A stretch of 42,971 nt of DNA from assembly GCA_003221455.1 (NCBI GenBank), contig QHRX01000200.1, positions 1 to 42,971 on the forward strand. The letters are read 5' to 3'. Source of the stretch: Candidatus Rokuibacteriota bacterium. GTDB taxonomy: Bacteria; Methylomirabilota; Methylomirabilia; Rokubacteriales; CSP1-6. The stretch's first letter is position 1. Each line of letters starts with the position of its first letter. Of this stretch, positions 27,763 through 39,451 are shown in pieces. The position numbers and the translations under genes are program-made. The notes under the pieces are model-generated. The model saw only the letters and a list, made by a program, of their open reading frames with translations. It was not told where the DNA came from and made no database searches.

Positions 27763-28743
27763 TCACCGGGGAGCACGGTTCAGCGCACCGAGCACGGTCG
27801 GATCGATGCGCATTCCCAGCGAGAGGCCGAGGGCGGCGAGCGCGGCCTTGATTTCTTCGATGGATTTGTCGCCGAGGTTCTTGACCTGCGCGAGATCCGA
27901 TTCCAGCTTCTGCGCGAGGTCGGCGACCACGACGATCTCGGCGTTCTTCAGCGCGTTCACAGCGCGGGCCGGGAGCGGCAGCTCCTCGATCGGCTTGGCC
28001 AGCGTCTCCCGCAGGAAGTCCTCGCCGGACTCCGCCGTCTCCGCCTCTTCCTCGAGCCCGCCCTCGGGCGCCATCAGCGAAAAGTGCTGCTTCAGATAGG
28101 TGGCGGCCCGCACGAGCGCCTCGTCGGGGGCGATCGCGCCGTTCGTCCAGATCTCGATGATGAGCTTCTCGTAGTCGGTGATCTTGCCGAGCCTGGACAT
28201 CTCGACCTCGTACCCAACCCGGAGGATCGGGGAGAACGCCGAGTCCACGGCGAGGGCGCCGGCGGGCACCGTGCCCCGCGGGTGCGCGTCCGCGGCGACG
28301 TACCCGCGGCCGACCCCGATGCCGAGCTCCATCCGCACCCGTCCGGACCCGAGCGTGAACAGGTGGAGCTCGGGGTTCAGCACCTCGATGCCGTCCACCT
28401 CCGGAACGTCGGCGCCCGTCACCTCCCGGGGCCCGGCCACCTCCAGGCGGATCGTCTTCGGCTCCCCCGAGGGAATCTGGATGGCCAGCTTCTTCAGGTT
28501 CAGGAGGACATCGGCCGTGGTCTCGTCGACGCCCGGAATGCGGGCCTCCGCGCTGGAGACGCCGTCGATCTTCGCCCACACGAGCGCCGCGCCCGGGATG
28601 ATCGACAGGAGCGCTCGCCGGAGGGAATTCCCCACGGTCAGGGCATAGCCCTTCTCGAACGGCTCGGCGATCTGACGGCCGTAGCGGTCGGTCAGGATCT
28701 CCCACTCGACCTTCCGCGGCTTCTGAAACGCTATCCTCGGCAT
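27763..28743 (-). CDS. rpoA: DNA-directed RNA polymerase subunit alpha
   Basis: GYALTVGNSLRRALLSIIPGAA; C-terminal domain with NLGDKSIEEIKAAL. Confidence 0.98.
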   Translation of the reverse strand: MPRIAFQKPRKVEWEILTDRYGRQIAEPFEKGYALTVGNSLRRALLSIIPGAALVWAKIDGVSSAEARIPGVDETTADVLLNLKKLAIQIPSGEPKTIRLEVAGPREVTGADVPEVDGIEVLNPELHLFTLGSGRVRMELGIGVGRGYVAADAHPRGTVPAGALAVDSAFSPILRVGYEVEMSRLGKITDYEKLIIEIWTNGAIAPDEALVRAATYLKQHFSLMAPEGGLEEEAETAESGEDFLRETLAKPIEELPLPARAVNALKNAEIVVVADLAQKLESDLAQVKNLGDKSIEEIKAALAALGLSLGMRIDPTVLGALNRAPR

Positions 28744-28771
28744 GCTCGCGCCCCTCTCCTTGGCCGATGGC

Positions 28772-29395
28772 CTACTTGCTGTACAACTCGACGATGAGCT
28801 GCTCGCTCACCGGGATCTGGATGTCCTCGCGGAGCGGGAAGCTCCGTACGAGGCCCTTGCGCTCGTTCGGGTCAAGCTCGAGCCACTGCGGCACCTGGCC
28901 CCGGCCGGCGTTCATGTTCTCGTCGACCCGCGCCAGCATCTTCGAGGTCGAGCGGGCCCGCACCACATCGCCCACCCGGACCAGGTAGGAGGGCACCGAG
29001 ACCTTGCGCCCGTTCACCTCGAAGTGTCCGTGGGCGACCATTTGACGCCCCTCGCGCCGGGAGGCCGCGAAGCCGAGCCGGTGGACGACGTTGTCGAGTC
29101 GCCGCTCGAGGTGCTTGAGGAGGTTCTCGCCCGTGATCCCCTTCTCCCGCTCCGCCGCGGAGAAGTAGCGCCGAAACTGGGTCTCGAGCACCCCGTAGAT
29201 CCGCTTCGCCTTCTGCTTCTCCCGGAGCTGGATCCCGAAGGCGGTCAGCTTGCCACGGTTCAGGCCGTGTTGGCCCGGCGGATAGTTCCGGCGCTCGATC
29301 GCGCACTTGTCGGTGAAGCACCGCGCCCCTTTCAGGAACAGCTTCATGCCCTCTCGCCGGCAGAGCCGGCACTTCGCGTCGCGATATCGCGCCAT
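28772..29395 (-). CDS. rpsD: 30S ribosomal protein S4 (four-Cys zinc form)
   Basis: [36 protein letters not shown]. Confidence 0.98.
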   Translation of the reverse strand: MARYRDAKCRLCRREGMKLFLKGARCFTDKCAIERRNYPPGQHGLNRGKLTAFGIQLREKQKAKRIYGVLETQFRRYFSAAEREKGITGENLLKHLERRLDNVVHRLGFAASRREGRQMVAHGHFEVNGRKVSVPSYLVRVGDVVRARSTSKMLARVDENMNAGRGQVPQWLELDPNERKGLVRSFPLREDIQIPVSEQLIVELYSK

Positions 29396-29407
29396 CGGCG
29401 AGTCCCC

Positions 29408-29827
29408 CTACACCCGGCGTCGCTTGGGCGGCCGGCAGCCGTCGTGGGGGATCGGCGTCACGTCGTGGATCGCGCTGATCTCCAGGCCCACCGCCTGGAG
29501 CGACCGGATGGCCGCTTCGCGCCCCGCGCCCGGTCCCTTCACGAACACCTCGACCTGCTTGAGGCCGTACTCCATGGCCTTGCGCGCGGCGATTTCCGCC
29601 GCCGTCTGGGCGGCGAACGGCGTGCTCTTGCGCGAGCCCTTGAAGCCGACGCTGCCCGCGCTGGCCCAGGCCACGACGTTGCCCGCCTTGTCGGCGAGGG
29701 TGACGATGGTGTTGTTGAACGTCGCCTGCACGTGCGCCACGCCCGTGCGGACCTCGCGTCGTTCCCGCTTCTTGCCGCCCTTCTTCCGGGCGGGGGCCTT
29801 GGGTGCGGTCGGCTGCGCTTCTGCCAT
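29408..29827 (-). CDS. rpsK: 30S ribosomal protein S11
   Basis: [61 protein letters not shown]. Confidence 0.98.
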   Translation of the reverse strand: MAEAQPTAPKAPARKKGGKKRERREVRTGVAHVQATFNNTIVTLADKAGNVVAWASAGSVGFKGSRKSTPFAAQTAAEIAARKAMEYGLKQVEVFVKGPGAGREAAIRSLQAVGLEISAIHDVTPIPHDGCRPPKRRRV

Positions 29828-29830
29828 GGC

Positions 29831-30238
29831 TTACGCTCCTGTCTTCCTGGGCCCCGGCGGGGCCGCCGTCGGCTTCTTCTTGACCATCACGCCCCGGCGC
29901 GGCCCCTTGCGCGTTCGCGCGTTCGTATGGGTGCGTTGCCCGCGCACCGGCAGCCCCTTCCGGTGCCGGACGCCCCGGTAGCTGCCGATGTCCATGAGGC
30001 GCTTCACGTTCATCGAGACCTCGCGGCGAAGGTCGCCTTCCACCTTGAGCTCGCGCTCGATGATCTCGCGGACGCGCGCGGTCTCGTCCTCGTTCCAGGT
30101 CCGCACCCGCTTGTTGGGGTCGATGGCGGCGCGCTGCAGCACGCGCCTGGCCGTCGGCTGGCCGACGCCGTAGATGTACGTGAGGGCCACCTCACCGCGC
30201 TTGTCGCGGGGCAAATCCACTCCGGCCACACGTGCCAT
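29831..30238 (-). CDS. rpsM: 30S ribosomal protein S13
   Basis: [51 protein letters not shown]. Confidence 0.98.
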   Translation of the reverse strand: MARVAGVDLPRDKRGEVALTYIYGVGQPTARRVLQRAAIDPNKRVRTWNEDETARVREIIERELKVEGDLRREVSMNVKRLMDIGSYRGVRHRKGLPVRGQRTHTNARTRKGPRRGVMVKKKPTAAPPGPRKTGA

Positions 30239-30250
30239 ATTCGCTCCCTC

Positions 30251-30364
30251 TCAGCCCTGGCGCTGGTTGTGCCGGGGGTTCTTGCAGATGACCCGGACGA
30301 CTCCGGATCGTCGCACGATCTTGCAGTTCTCACAGCGCACCTTGACAGACGGTCGAACCTTCAC
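30251..30364 (-). CDS. rpmJ: 50S ribosomal protein L36 (37 aa, GTG start)
   Basis: Not in ORF track; manual translation [37 protein letters not shown], zinc CxxC...C...H pattern. Confidence 0.95.
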   Translation of the reverse strand: MKVRPSVKVRCENCKIVRRSGVVRVICKNPRHNQRQG

Positions 30365-30380
30365 GACGCTCCTCCCAACC

Positions 30381-30599
30381 CTATTTGAACCGATATGTGA
30401 TCCGGCCGCGGGTCAGATCGTACGGCGACAGCTCGACCTTGACCCGGTCACCGGGAAGAATGCGGATGAAGTTCATGCGCATCTTGCCGCTCACGTGGGC
30501 GAGCACGCGGTGGCCGTTCTCCAGCTCCACGCGGAACATCGCGTTCGGCAGGGGCTCGACCACGGTGCCCTCGACCTCGATCGCGTCCTCTTTGGTCAC
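30381..30599 (-). CDS. infA: Translation initiation factor IF-1
   Basis: [67 protein letters not shown]. Confidence 0.98.
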   Translation of the reverse strand: MTKEDAIEVEGTVVEPLPNAMFRVELENGHRVLAHVSGKMRMNFIRILPGDRVKVELSPYDLTRGRITYRFK

Positions 30600-31375
30600 G
30601 CCGCCGTCCTCCGACCGTCCGGCTCGGTCTTGCGAGTGAGGATCTCCGGCCCGTCCTCGGTCACCGCGACCGTGTGCTCAAAGTGCGCCGCCAGGCTCCC
30701 GTCCACGGTCACCGCGGTCCATCGATCCTCGAGGACCCGCACCTCCCAGCTGCCCATCGTGACCATCGGCTCGATCGCGAGCACCATGCCGGGCTTGAGC
30801 TGCGGCCCCCGTCCCGGCTCGCCGAAGTTCGGCACCTGCGGGTCCTCGTGCAGATCGCGGCCGATCCCGTGCCCGACGAACTGTCTGACGACCGCGAAGC
30901 CGTGCGCCTCGACATGCTCCTGGACGGCGTGCGAGATGTCCGACAACCGGCGGCCCGGCCAGCACGCGGCGACGGCACGGGCGAGGCTGTCGCGGGTAAC
31001 GTCGAGGAGCTCCCGCACCCGCGGGGCCACCTCGCCGACCGCGAGGGTCAGGGCGCAGTCCGCATAGTACCCCTCGACGATGCAGCCGAGATCGAGCCCG
31101 ACGATGTCCCCCTCCTTGACCCGCCGGCGTGGCGAGGGAATCCCGTGCACCACCTCGTCGTTGATCGACACGCAGATGGTGGCCGGAAAGCCGCGGTAGC
31201 CCTTGAACGCCGGCGCCGCGCCACGGGCGCGGATGAAGTCCTCGACCTCCTCGTCGATCTCCTGGGTCGACAGACCGGGTTCGACCCACGCCGTGAGCCG
31301 CTCCGTCACCTCGGCCAGGACGTGGCCGGCCGTGCGCATCAGGGCGAGCTCGCGCGGGGACTTCAGCAGGATCAC
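30596..31375 (-). CDS. map: Methionine aminopeptidase type I
   Basis: [23 protein letters not shown] (GTG 31375); [21 protein letters not shown]. Confidence 0.97.
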   Translation of the reverse strand: MILLKSPRELALMRTAGHVLAEVTERLTAWVEPGLSTQEIDEEVEDFIRARGAAPAFKGYRGFPATICVSINDEVVHGIPSPRRRVKEGDIVGLDLGCIVEGYYADCALTLAVGEVAPRVRELLDVTRDSLARAVAACWPGRRLSDISHAVQEHVEAHGFAVVRQFVGHGIGRDLHEDPQVPNFGEPGRGPQLKPGMVLAIEPMVTMGSWEVRVLEDRWTAVTVDGSLAAHFEHTVAVTEDGPEILTRKTEPDGRRTAA

Positions 31376-32025
31376 GCCGGACGGCCCACCAGGTTTCGGA
31401 TCGCGCGGCCGACGGCGGCGACGTCGCCCTCGCCGGAGACCGTCGACAGCAGATGGCGGTCGCGGTAATAGTCGAGCAGCGGGACGGTCTGCGTCGCGTA
31501 GACGGCCAGGCGCGCGCGGACCGTCTCTTCCCGGTCGTCCTTCCGCTGCACCAAGGCGCTCCCGCAACGGTCGCACCGGTCGCCCGCCTTCGGGGGCGCG
31601 AACGCGAGATGAAAGGTCGAGCCGCACGTCGGGCACACGCGCCGGCCCGTGAGCCGCCGCAGCAGCTCCGGCTCGGAGACCGAGAAGAAGATGACCCGGT
31701 CGAGACCCTGCCCGAGGTCCTTCAGGAGGCGCTCCAGGCCCTCCGCCTGCGCGAGCGTGCGCGGGAACCCGTCCAGGATGAAGCCCCGCCGGGCGTCGGG
31801 CTGGGCCAGCCGCTCGGCGATCAGGCCGACCACGACGTCGTCGGGCACGAGCGCGCCGGCGTCCATGTAGCGCCGCGCCTCGAGCCCGAGGGCGGTCTGC
31901 GCCGCAACCGCTTCCCGCAGCATGTCGCCGGTGGCGATCTGCGGCACGTGGAGCTCAGCGGCGAGCAGGCGCGCCTGCGTCCCCTTGCCGGCGCCGGGAG
32001 GGCCGAGGAAGACCAGCCGCGTCAC
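31372..32025 (-). CDS. adk: Adenylate kinase with Cys4 zinc LID
   Basis: [33 protein letters not shown]...CDRCGSALVQRKDD. Confidence 0.98.
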   Translation of the reverse strand: MTRLVFLGPPGAGKGTQARLLAAELHVPQIATGDMLREAVAAQTALGLEARRYMDAGALVPDDVVVGLIAERLAQPDARRGFILDGFPRTLAQAEGLERLLKDLGQGLDRVIFFSVSEPELLRRLTGRRVCPTCGSTFHLAFAPPKAGDRCDRCGSALVQRKDDREETVRARLAVYATQTVPLLDYYRDRHLLSTVSGEGDVAAVGRAIRNLVGRPA

Positions 32026-33338
32026 CGAACCGCCCGCGTCTTGGACTTCTTAAGGAAGCCCTCGTAGTGTCGCGTCAGCAGATGAGACTCCATTTGACGC
32101 ACGGTGTCGAGCGCGACGCCGACGACGATGAGCAAGCTCGTCCCGCCGAAGTAGAACGGCACGTTGAACCAGCGGATCATGAAGTCGGGCAGCACCGAGA
32201 TCATAGCCAGGAAGATGGCGCCGGGCAGCGTGATCCGAGTCAGCGTCCGGTCGATGTACTCGGAGGTCTTCTTGCCCGGCCGAACGCCCGGGATGAAGCC
32301 GCCGTACTTCTTCATGTTGTCGGCGAGGTCGATCGGGTTGAAGACGATCGCCGTGTAGAAGTACGTGAAGAAGATGATCAGGGCGCAGTAGAACATCGTG
32401 TAGGTGAAGCGCCCCGGCGAGAGCGCGTCCGCGACCGCCTGCATCCACGGGTGGGGCACGAAGCGGGTCAGCGTCGCCGGAAACAGGATCAGGGACGCCG
32501 CGAAGATGACGGGAATGACGCCCGCGGTGTTGATGCGGAGCGGGATGTGGGTCGACTGCCCGCCGTAGACCCGCCGACCGACCACACGCTTGGCGTACTG
32601 CACGGGAATCTTCCGCTCCCCTTCCTGCATCAGGACGACGGCGGCAGTGACGGCGACCATCATCAACAGGATGAAGAGGAAGAGGAGGATCGGGAGCTCC
32701 CCGGTGGTGATCAGCGTATAGGATGCGACGACCGCCGACGGCAGCCGCACGACGATGCCGGCGAAGATGATGAGCGAGATGCCATTGCCGATGCCGCGCT
32801 CGGAGATCTGCTCGCCCAGCCACATGACGAGCGCGGTGCCGGCGGTGAGCGTCAGCACGGTCAGGAGGCGGAACCCCCAGCCGGGACGGGGCACGATCGC
32901 GAGCCCGTTCGGGCTGCGCATGCTCTCGAGCCCGTAGGCGATGCCGAGCGACTGGACGATCGACAAGAGGATCGTGCCGTACCGCGTGTACTGGGTGATC
33001 TTCTTCCGTCCGGCCTCGCCCTCCTTCGAGAGTCGCTCGAGCGCGGGGATCACGACGACGAGCAGCTGCAGGATGATCGAGGCCGAGATATACGGCATGA
33101 TGCCGAGCGCGAAGACCGAGAGCCGCCGGAGGTTCCCGCCCGAGAAGAGGTCGACCATTCCGAGCAGCGTGTTCGCCGCCTGGTCGAAGAACTGGCTGAG
33201 GGCGTGACCGTCGATGCCCGGGGTGGGCACGTGGGCTCCGACCCGGTACGCCGCCAGCAGCCCGGCGGTCACCAGAACCCGCCGCTTGAGCTCCGGGATC
33301 TTGAAGATGTTCTGGAAGCTGTAGAGGCCCTCGATCAC
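32022..33338 (-). CDS. secY: Preprotein translocase subunit SecY
   Basis: 438 aa; [27 protein letters not shown], 10-TM topology. Confidence 0.98.
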   Translation of the reverse strand: MIEGLYSFQNIFKIPELKRRVLVTAGLLAAYRVGAHVPTPGIDGHALSQFFDQAANTLLGMVDLFSGGNLRRLSVFALGIMPYISASIILQLLVVVIPALERLSKEGEAGRKKITQYTRYGTILLSIVQSLGIAYGLESMRSPNGLAIVPRPGWGFRLLTVLTLTAGTALVMWLGEQISERGIGNGISLIIFAGIVVRLPSAVVASYTLITTGELPILLFLFILLMMVAVTAAVVLMQEGERKIPVQYAKRVVGRRVYGGQSTHIPLRINTAGVIPVIFAASLILFPATLTRFVPHPWMQAVADALSPGRFTYTMFYCALIIFFTYFYTAIVFNPIDLADNMKKYGGFIPGVRPGKKTSEYIDRTLTRITLPGAIFLAMISVLPDFMIRWFNVPFYFGGTSLLIVVGVALDTVRQMESHLLTRHYEGFLKKSKTRAVR

Positions 33339-33805
33339 GTGGAGCCCACCACGGTCGACGGGAGCAGCTCGACGCTGCCGCCCCGCGCCTCGATCTTCGC
33401 TCGCGCCGACCCGCTGACGGCGTGCACCTTCACCGTGAGCGCGTGCGCGAGCTCCCCCTGGCCCAGGATCTTGACCCGCTCGGTCCCCGACTTCTTGATG
33501 AGGCCGAGCTCGACGAGGCGCGCGGGGTCGACGACGCTGCCGGCGGGAAGCCCGGCGAGCGACCTGAGGTTCACGACTTCGTACTCGGTCTTGCCCCCGT
33601 GGGGGACGAATCCGCGCTTGGGCAAGCGCCGATAAAGCGGCATCTGGCCGCCCTCGAAGCCGCCCCCCTTGCCGCCGCCAGAGCGCGCCTTGTGGCCCTT
33701 GTGACCCCGGGTCGACGTCTTGCCGTGGCCCGAGCCCGGCCCGCGCCCCACGCGTTTCCGCGGCTTCTTCGCCCCCGGCGCCGGCCGGAGATCGTCAAGC
33801 TTCAT
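33335..33805 (-). CDS. rplO: 50S ribosomal protein L15
   Basis: [44 protein letters not shown]. Confidence 0.98.
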   Translation of the reverse strand: MKLDDLRPAPGAKKPRKRVGRGPGSGHGKTSTRGHKGHKARSGGGKGGGFEGGQMPLYRRLPKRGFVPHGGKTEYEVVNLRSLAGLPAGSVVDPARLVELGLIKKSGTERVKILGQGELAHALTVKVHAVSGSARAKIEARGGSVELLPSTVVGST

Positions 33806-33983
33806 GGCTCACCTCGAGGACGTGCGGGACCTTCGCGATCATGCCGCGCACGGTCGGCGTGTCGGCGTGCATCACGGTCTGGCGGATCTTCCGGAGCCCG
33901 AGCGCCCGGACGGTCGCCTCCTGCCTGGGACTCAGACCAATCAGGCTCCGCGTCAGCGTGACCTTAAGCGTCTTGCCGGACAC
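33795..33983 (-). CDS. rpmD: 50S ribosomal protein L30 (GTG start)
   Basis: [58 protein letters not shown]; overlaps rpsE by 20 nt and rplO by 11 nt. Confidence 0.95.
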   Translation of the reverse strand: MSGKTLKVTLTRSLIGLSPRQEATVRALGLRKIRQTVMHADTPTVRGMIAKVPHVLEVSHEA

Positions 33984-34500
33984 CCGACCCCTCCGGGGCG
34001 CCCTCGCCGTCCACGCTCCGCTTCCGCAGCGCGCGCAGGTCCTGGAGCCGCTTGATCTGCCGGAGCGCATCCATCGTCGCCTTCAGCACGTTGTGCGGGT
34101 TGTTGGATCCGAGCGTCTTGGTGAGGATGTCCTGGACGCCCGCCGCCTCCAGCACGGGGCGGACGGCGCCGCCCGCGATGACGCCCGTGCCCGGCACGGC
34201 CGGCTTCAGGAAGACCCGGCCGGCCCCGAAGTGCCCGGTGATCTCGTGGGGGATCGTCGTGTCACGGAGCGGGACGAAGATCAGGTCCTTCTTGGCATGC
34301 TCGACCGCCTTGCGGATCGCCTCCGGGACCTCGTGGGCCTTGCCGAGCCCGACGCCCACGTGTCCGCGTCCGTCGCCGACGACGACGAGTGCCGTGAAGG
34401 AAAAGCGCCGGCCGCCCTTGACGACCTTCGCGACGCGGTTGATGGAGACCACTCGGTCGTTGAGCTCGAGGACGCTGGGATCGATGCGCACCTGGGCCAC
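33964..34500 (-). CDS. rpsE: 30S ribosomal protein S5
   Basis: [39 protein letters not shown]. Confidence 0.98.
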   Translation of the reverse strand: MAQVRIDPSVLELNDRVVSINRVAKVVKGGRRFSFTALVVVGDGRGHVGVGLGKAHEVPEAIRKAVEHAKKDLIFVPLRDTTIPHEITGHFGAGRVFLKPAVPGTGVIAGGAVRPVLEAAGVQDILTKTLGSNNPHNVLKATMDALRQIKRLQDLRALRKRSVDGEGAPEGSGVRQDA

Positions 34501-34509
34501 TCGCCGCTC

Positions 34510-34875
34510 CTAAAAGACCAAGCCGCCGGCCCGCGCGGCCTCGGCCAGTGCCTTGACTCGTCCGTGATATTGAAAGCCGCCGCGGTCGAAGACCACGCGC
34601 TCCACGCCCCGCTCCTTCGCCTTCTGCGCGATCAGCTCGCCCACGACCTTCGCCGCGGCGACGTTTCCGCCGCTCTTCTGTCGCGCGCGGAACGCGGGGC
34701 TGCGGCTGTCCACTGCGGCCAGCGTCCGCCCGCTCTCGTCGTCGATCAGCTGAGCGTAGATGTGATTCAGGCTGCGGAACACCGCCAGGCGCGGGCGCGC
34801 CGCGGAGCCGCGGAGCCGCCGGCGCAGCCGGAGATGCCGTACGTCCCGCGACGCTCGTCGTTCGCGAGTGATCAT
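34510..34875 (-). CDS. rplR: 50S ribosomal protein L18
   Basis: [57 protein letters not shown]. Confidence 0.97.
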   Translation of the reverse strand: MITRERRASRDVRHLRLRRRLRGSAARPRLAVFRSLNHIYAQLIDDESGRTLAAVDSRSPAFRARQKSGGNVAAAKVVGELIAQKAKERGVERVVFDRGGFQYHGRVKALAEAARAGGLVF

Positions 34876-35420
34876 TTCGCGCCCGCGCCGGCCTTCTTGC
34901 CCACCTTCCGCCGCACGACCTCGTCGACGTACTTGATCCCCTTGCCCTTGTAGGGGTCGGGTTTGCGGAGCTCACGGAGCTTGGCCGCCGTCTGCCCGAG
35001 GACCGCCTTGTCGGCGGCCCGGAGCGTGATCAGGACCTGCTTGTCGATCTCGGCCGACACCCCATCGGGCAGCGGGAAGATGATCGGGTGCGAGTACCCG
35101 AGGGCCAGCTGGATGGCCTTGCCCTGCATCTGGGCGCGGTACCCGATGCCGACGATCTCGAGCTTCCGCTCGAATCCCTGCTTGACGCCGCTCACCATGT
35201 TGGCCAGCAGCGAGCGCGCGAGCCCGTGGAGGGCCCGGACCGACGCCTGATCGGAGCCCCGCGAGACCACGAGCTGGTTGTCCTTGAGCACGACCGCCAG
35301 CGGCGTCGGTACCGTCTGCGTCAGCGCGCCCTTGGGCCCCTGGGCCCGGACGGTGGCGCCGTCCACGGCCACGGTGACGCCCGGGGGGATTGGGATCGGC
35401 TTCCGACCGATGCGTGACAT
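34872..35420 (-). CDS. rplF: 50S ribosomal protein L6
   Basis: [17 protein letters not shown] (ATG 35420; ORF track extends to 35435); [25 protein letters not shown]. Confidence 0.97.
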   Translation of the reverse strand: MSRIGRKPIPIPPGVTVAVDGATVRAQGPKGALTQTVPTPLAVVLKDNQLVVSRGSDQASVRALHGLARSLLANMVSGVKQGFERKLEIVGIGYRAQMQGKAIQLALGYSHPIIFPLPDGVSAEIDKQVLITLRAADKAVLGQTAAKLRELRKPDPYKGKGIKYVDEVVRRKVGKKAGAGAK

Positions 35421-35428
35421 GGCGCTTC

Positions 35429-35827
35429 CTACCACACGTAGGCGAGGACTTCGCCGCCGACCTTCTCTTTGCGCACGTCCCGGTCGGTGAGCACGCCCTT
35501 CGACGTCGAGATGATCGCGATGCCCATGCCCGCGAGGATCGAGGGGACCTCATCGTGACCCACGTAGACGCGGCGGCCCGGCGTCGAGACGCGCACGAGG
35601 CCGGAGATCATCTTCTCGTTGCTCGTGCCGTACTTGAGGTAGATGCGCAGCGTCCCCTGCTTCGTGTCCTCGATGAGACGGTAGTTCTTGATGAAGCCCT
35701 CTCCCTTGAGAAGTTCCGCGATGCGGATCTTCAGCTTTGAGGCCGGGATGTCGACCTTCTCGTGCTCGGCCCGGCTCGCATTCCGGATTCGCGTGAGCAT
35801 GTCGGCGATCGGATCGGTCATGGACAT
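35429..35827 (-). CDS. rpsH: 30S ribosomal protein S8
   Basis: [58 protein letters not shown]. Confidence 0.98.
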   Translation of the reverse strand: MSMTDPIADMLTRIRNASRAEHEKVDIPASKLKIRIAELLKGEGFIKNYRLIEDTKQGTLRIYLKYGTSNEKMISGLVRVSTPGRRVYVGHDEVPSILAGMGIAIISTSKGVLTDRDVRKEKVGGEVLAYVW

Positions 35828-35837
35828 CGGCGCCCTC

Positions 35838-36023
35838 CTACCAGCTCGCCTTCACGACGCCGGGGACTTCGCCCCGGAGGGCCAGCTCCCGAAAGCACAG
35901 CCGGCACAATTCGAACTTGCGGAGGTAGCCGCGAGGCCGGCCGCAGAGCTTGCAGCGGTGGTAGGCGCGCGACCGGAACTTGGGCGGGCGTTGCGCCTTG
36001 AGGATGAGGGCCGTCTTCGCCAT
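35838..36023 (-). CDS. rpsN: 30S ribosomal protein S14 type Z
   Basis: 61 aa; [39 protein letters not shown]. Confidence 0.98.
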   Translation of the reverse strand: MAKTALILKAQRPPKFRSRAYHRCKLCGRPRGYLRKFELCRLCFRELALRGEVPGVVKASW

Positions 36024-36028
36024 GCTCG

Positions 36029-36712
36029 CTACTCCCTGAACGGCATCCCGAGGTGCGCCAGCAACGCCTTCGCGTCCTCGTCGGTCTTCGCCGTGGTGAC
36101 GATGATCACGTCCATGCCCCGGACCTTGTCAACCTTGTCGTAGACGATCTCGGGAAAGATCAGCTGCTCGCGGAGGCCGAGCGCGTAGTTCCCGCGCCCG
36201 TCGAAGGCCTTCGACGGCACTCCCTTGAAGTCCCGCACGCGCGGCAGCGCGACGTTGATCAGCCGATCGAGGAATTCGTACATCCGGGCGCCCCGGAGCG
36301 TCACCTTGGCGCCGATCGGCACGCCCTCTCGGAGCTTGAAGTTCGCGATCGACTTCTTGGCCCGCGTGACCACCGGCTTCTGGCCGGCGATCGCCTGGAG
36401 GTCCGCGGTCGCAAAGTCGAGGACCTTCGCGTTCTCCCGCCCCTCGCCGACACCCATATTGATCACGACCTTGTCGACCCGTGGCACCTCGAACGGGTTG
36501 GCGTAGCCGCGCTCCTTCATCAGCGCCGGCACGACCACCTTAAAGAACTGCTCTTTCAGCCGCGGGGGCACGTCACCGGTGCCGCGGGGGCGCGCCGCCG
36601 GCGCCGGCGCCGCGGGCGCCGCCTTGTCGGGGCGCCGGGGCTGTGGCTTCGCCGCCGGCGCCTTGGCGGCCGCCGGCTTCGGAGCGGGGGGTTTCGGGTC
36701 TGGCTTGGCCAT
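36029..36712 (-). CDS. rplE: 50S ribosomal protein L5 with Pro/Ala/Lys-rich N-terminal extension
   Basis: ATG 36712 [17 protein letters not shown]...; L5 core [40 protein letters not shown]. Confidence 0.95.
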   Translation of the reverse strand: MAKPDPKPPAPKPAAAKAPAAKPQPRRPDKAAPAAPAPAARPRGTGDVPPRLKEQFFKVVVPALMKERGYANPFEVPRVDKVVINMGVGEGRENAKVLDFATADLQAIAGQKPVVTRAKKSIANFKLREGVPIGAKVTLRGARMYEFLDRLINVALPRVRDFKGVPSKAFDGRGNYALGLREQLIFPEIVYDKVDKVRGMDVIIVTTAKTDEDAKALLAHLGMPFRE

Positions 36713-36714
36713 GG

Positions 36715-37038
36715 TCACGCCTTGTCGATGCTCTCGCCGCACCGCTTGCACACCCGGACCTTCCGCCCGTCGGCCAAGATCTGGGTGGCGGTGCGGGCCG
36801 GTCGGTCGCACTTCCCGCACACGACCATCACGTTCGAGAGGTGCACGAACCCCTCGCGCTCGATGATCCCGCCCTGCCGGAGCTTTTGGGTCGGGCGCTG
36901 GTGACGCTTGATCATGTTGACGTGCTCGACGAGCACGCGGCCGGTCTCCGGCATCACGCGCAGCACCTTGCCGCGCTTGCCGCGCTCCTTCCCGGCCAGG
37001 ACCGCCACCGTGTCACCGCGACGAACGTGCACGCTCAT
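36715..37038 (-). CDS. rplX: 50S ribosomal protein L24 (zinc-ribbon-like C-terminus)
   Basis: [35 protein letters not shown]...CKRCGESID. Confidence 0.97.
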   Translation of the reverse strand: MSVHVRRGDTVAVLAGKERGKRGKVLRVMPETGRVLVEHVNMIKRHQRPTQKLRQGGIIEREGFVHLSNVMVVCGKCDRPARTATQILADGRKVRVCKRCGESIDKA

Positions 37039-37041
37039 GGT

Positions 37042-37410
37042 TCAGATCACCTCGGGGGCGAGGGAAATGATCTTCGTGAACTGGCGGTCGCGTAGCTCGC
37101 GGGCGACGGGGCCGAAGATGCGGGTGCCCACCGGGTTCTCGTCCGGCTTGATCAGCACGACCGCATTCCGATCGAACCGGATGTACGAGCCGTCCTTGCG
37201 CCGGACCTCCTTGACGGTCCGGACGACCACGGCCCGCGCGACCTCGCCCTTCTTGACGGTCCCGTCGGGCGCGGCCTCTTTCACCGCGACGATGACCGTG
37301 TCTCCGAGCGAGGCGTAGCGCTTGTTGGCGCCGCCCATGACCCGGATGCACTGGACCTTCTTCGCGCCGGAGTTGTCCGCGACCTCGAGCATCGAGCGTG
37401 GTTGGATCAT
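37042..37410 (-). CDS. rplN: 50S ribosomal protein L14
   Basis: [52 protein letters not shown]. Confidence 0.98.
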   Translation of the reverse strand: MIQPRSMLEVADNSGAKKVQCIRVMGGANKRYASLGDTVIVAVKEAAPDGTVKKGEVARAVVVRTVKEVRRKDGSYIRFDRNAVVLIKPDENPVGTRIFGPVARELRDRQFTKIISLAPEVI

Positions 37411-37413
37411 CGG

Positions 37414-37665
37414 TCAGGACACCACCCGGTGCAGGATCTCGCGGATCCGCCACCGCTTCTCCTTGGAGATCGGCCGCGTCTCCTCGATCAGCACCCGATC
37501 GCCGACGTGGCTCGCGTTCGTCTCGTCGTGGGCCTTCAGCGTCTTGGACTGCCGGATCACGCGCTGGTACTGGGGGTGGCGGAACACGCGTTCGATCCTG
37601 ACGACGCGCGTCTTCGCCATCACGTCGCTCACGACGACTCCCTCCCGGGTCTTTCGCTCTCCCAC
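37414..37665 (-). CDS. rpsQ: 30S ribosomal protein S17
   Basis: REGVVVSDVMAKTRVVRIERVFRHPQYQRVIRQSKTLKAHDE. Confidence 0.97.
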   Translation of the reverse strand: MGERKTREGVVVSDVMAKTRVVRIERVFRHPQYQRVIRQSKTLKAHDETNASHVGDRVLIEETRPISKEKRWRIREILHRVVS

Positions 37666-37677
37666 CGCCGTCTCTCC

Positions 37678-37872
37678 TCAGTGTCCGGCCGCCCGCTGCC
37701 GGAGGATCGTTTTCGCCCGCGCGAGATCCTTGCGCGCGAGGCTGACGCGCGCGGGGTTCTTGGCGACGCCCATGGACACCTGGAAGCGGAGGTTGAAGAT
37801 CTCCTCGGTCAGCTCGCGCACCCGCTGCTCGAGCTCCTCCCCGGACAGGTCCCGCCACTTGATCGCCTTCAC
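37678..37872 (-). CDS. rpmC: 50S ribosomal protein L29
   Basis: [28 protein letters not shown]. Confidence 0.97.
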   Translation of the reverse strand: MKAIKWRDLSGEELEQRVRELTEEIFNLRFQVSMGVAKNPARVSLARKDLARAKTILRQRAAGH

Positions 37873-38285
37873 AGCGCCCGGCTCCGCGTCACGAACTTGG
37901 TCGCCACGCCGATCTTCTGACCGGCGGTCCGGAACGCGTCCCGCGCGACCGCCTCGGCGACCCCCTCCATCTCGTAGAGGATCCGACCGGGCTTGACCAC
38001 GGCCACCCAGAACTCCGGGTTCCCCTTGCCCTTGCCCATGCGCGTCTCGGCCGGCTTCTTGGTCACCGGCTTGTCTGGAAAGACGCGGATCCAGATCTTG
38101 CCGCCACGCTTGAGGCTCCGGGTGAGCGCCACCCGCGCCGCCTCGATCTGCCGGTTCGACACCCAGCCCGGCTCCAGCGCCTTGAGCCCGTACTCGCCGA
38201 AGGCGAGGCTCGAGCCGCGCTGGGCCTTCCCCTTCATTCGCCCGCGCTGGGCCTTCCGGTATTTCACCCGCTTCGGCATCAACAT
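37869..38285 (-). CDS. rplP: 50S ribosomal protein L16
   Basis: [41 protein letters not shown]. Confidence 0.98.
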   Translation of the reverse strand: MLMPKRVKYRKAQRGRMKGKAQRGSSLAFGEYGLKALEPGWVSNRQIEAARVALTRSLKRGGKIWIRVFPDKPVTKKPAETRMGKGKGNPEFWVAVVKPGRILYEMEGVAEAVARDAFRTAGQKIGVATKFVTRSRAL

Positions 38286-38292
38286 CGGGCGC

Positions 38293-38940
38293 TCACACCT
38301 CCGCCGGCTCCGGGCCGCGCAGCACCTCGCCCTTGAAGATCCACACCTTGACGCCGATCGTGCCGTACGTCGTGTGCGACGTCGCCAGCCCGTAGTCGAT
38401 GTCCGCGCGGATCGTGTGCAGCGGCACCCGGCCGTCGCGGTACCACTCCCGTCGCGCGATCTCGGCGCCGCCGAGGCGGCCCGCGCACGCGATGCGGATA
38501 CCGTCGGCGCCGAGCCGGAGGGCGGAGGTGACCGCCTTCTTCATGGCGCGGCGGAACGCCACGCGCTTCTGGAGCTGCAGCGCCACGTTCTCGGCGACGA
38601 GCTGGGCATCCAGCTCCGGATGCATGACCTCCTCGATGTTCAGGTAGATCTCCTTGCCCGTCCGCGTCTGCAGCTCGTTCTTCAGCTTCTCGACCTCGGC
38701 CCCCTTGCGTCCGATGATGATGCCGGGGCGGGCGGTGTGGATCGTGATGCGGGCCCGGTTCGCCGAGCGCTCGATGTCGATCCGGGAGATGCCGGCATGG
38801 TAGAGCGAGTCCTTGATGTACCGACGAATCTTCACGTCTTCGTGGAGCAGCCGCGCGTAGTCCTTGGTCGCGAACCACCGCGACGCCCAGGTGCGGGTGG
38901 ACCCGAGGCGGAAGCCGATTGGATGCGTCTTCTGACCCAT
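38293..38940 (-). CDS. rpsC: 30S ribosomal protein S3
   Basis: [42 protein letters not shown]. Confidence 0.98.
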   Translation of the reverse strand: MGQKTHPIGFRLGSTRTWASRWFATKDYARLLHEDVKIRRYIKDSLYHAGISRIDIERSANRARITIHTARPGIIIGRKGAEVEKLKNELQTRTGKEIYLNIEEVMHPELDAQLVAENVALQLQKRVAFRRAMKKAVTSALRLGADGIRIACAGRLGGAEIARREWYRDGRVPLHTIRADIDYGLATSHTTYGTIGVKVWIFKGEVLRGPEPAEV

Positions 38941-38944
38941 GGCG

Positions 38945-39451
38945 CTATTTCGTCTCCTTGGCCGGCTTCGCCCGGACCGGTTTCTTCTTCGGCGCGCGGG
39001 CCCGCGCGGTCGCCTTCGCGGCGGGGCGCGCGGGCGCGGGCGCGGCGCGCGGCGGGGGCGCGGCCTTCGGCGCCGCCTCGGCCGCCGGGGGCGGCGGGGC
39101 CGTGGCCCCCCCCGGCCGCTCGTCGCTGACGGCGACCCGCAGATGGCTCGTCCGGTGCTTGATGAAGAACGCCCGTCCCATCGCGCGCGGCGAGACCCGC
39201 TTCATCGAGGGACCGCCGTCGGCGACCGCCTCGACGACACGCAGGTCGTCGAGGTTCCGGACCTGGTGGTTGTGCTCCGCGTTGGCGATGGCCGACCGCA
39301 GCACCTTCTCGATGAGCCGCGCCGCGGCGCGCGGCGTGTACTCGAGCGTCGCCAGGGCCTCGCCCACCGGCTTGCCGCGGATCGCGTCGAGCACGAGCCG
39401 GGCCTTGCGCGGCGGCACGCGAACGAACCGGGCGATCGCGTGGGTGCGCAT
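38945..39451 (-). CDS. rplV: 50S ribosomal protein L22 with long Ala/Pro/Lys-rich C-terminal tail
   Basis: [38 protein letters not shown]...; tail after [10 protein letters not shown]. Confidence 0.97.
   Translation of the reverse strand: MRTHAIARFVRVPPRKARLVLDAIRGKPVGEALATLEYTPRAAARLIEKVLRSAIANAEHNHQVRNLDDLRVVEAVADGGPSMKRVSPRAMGRAFFIKHRTSHLRVAVSDERPGGATAPPPPAAEAAPKAAPPPRAAPAPARPAAKATARARAPKKKPVRAKPAKETK

Noticed and set aside
33795-33983. rpmD overlapping rpsE by 20 nt and rplO by 11 nt
   Set aside because: Real overlaps, but ordinary in compact ribosomal operons.
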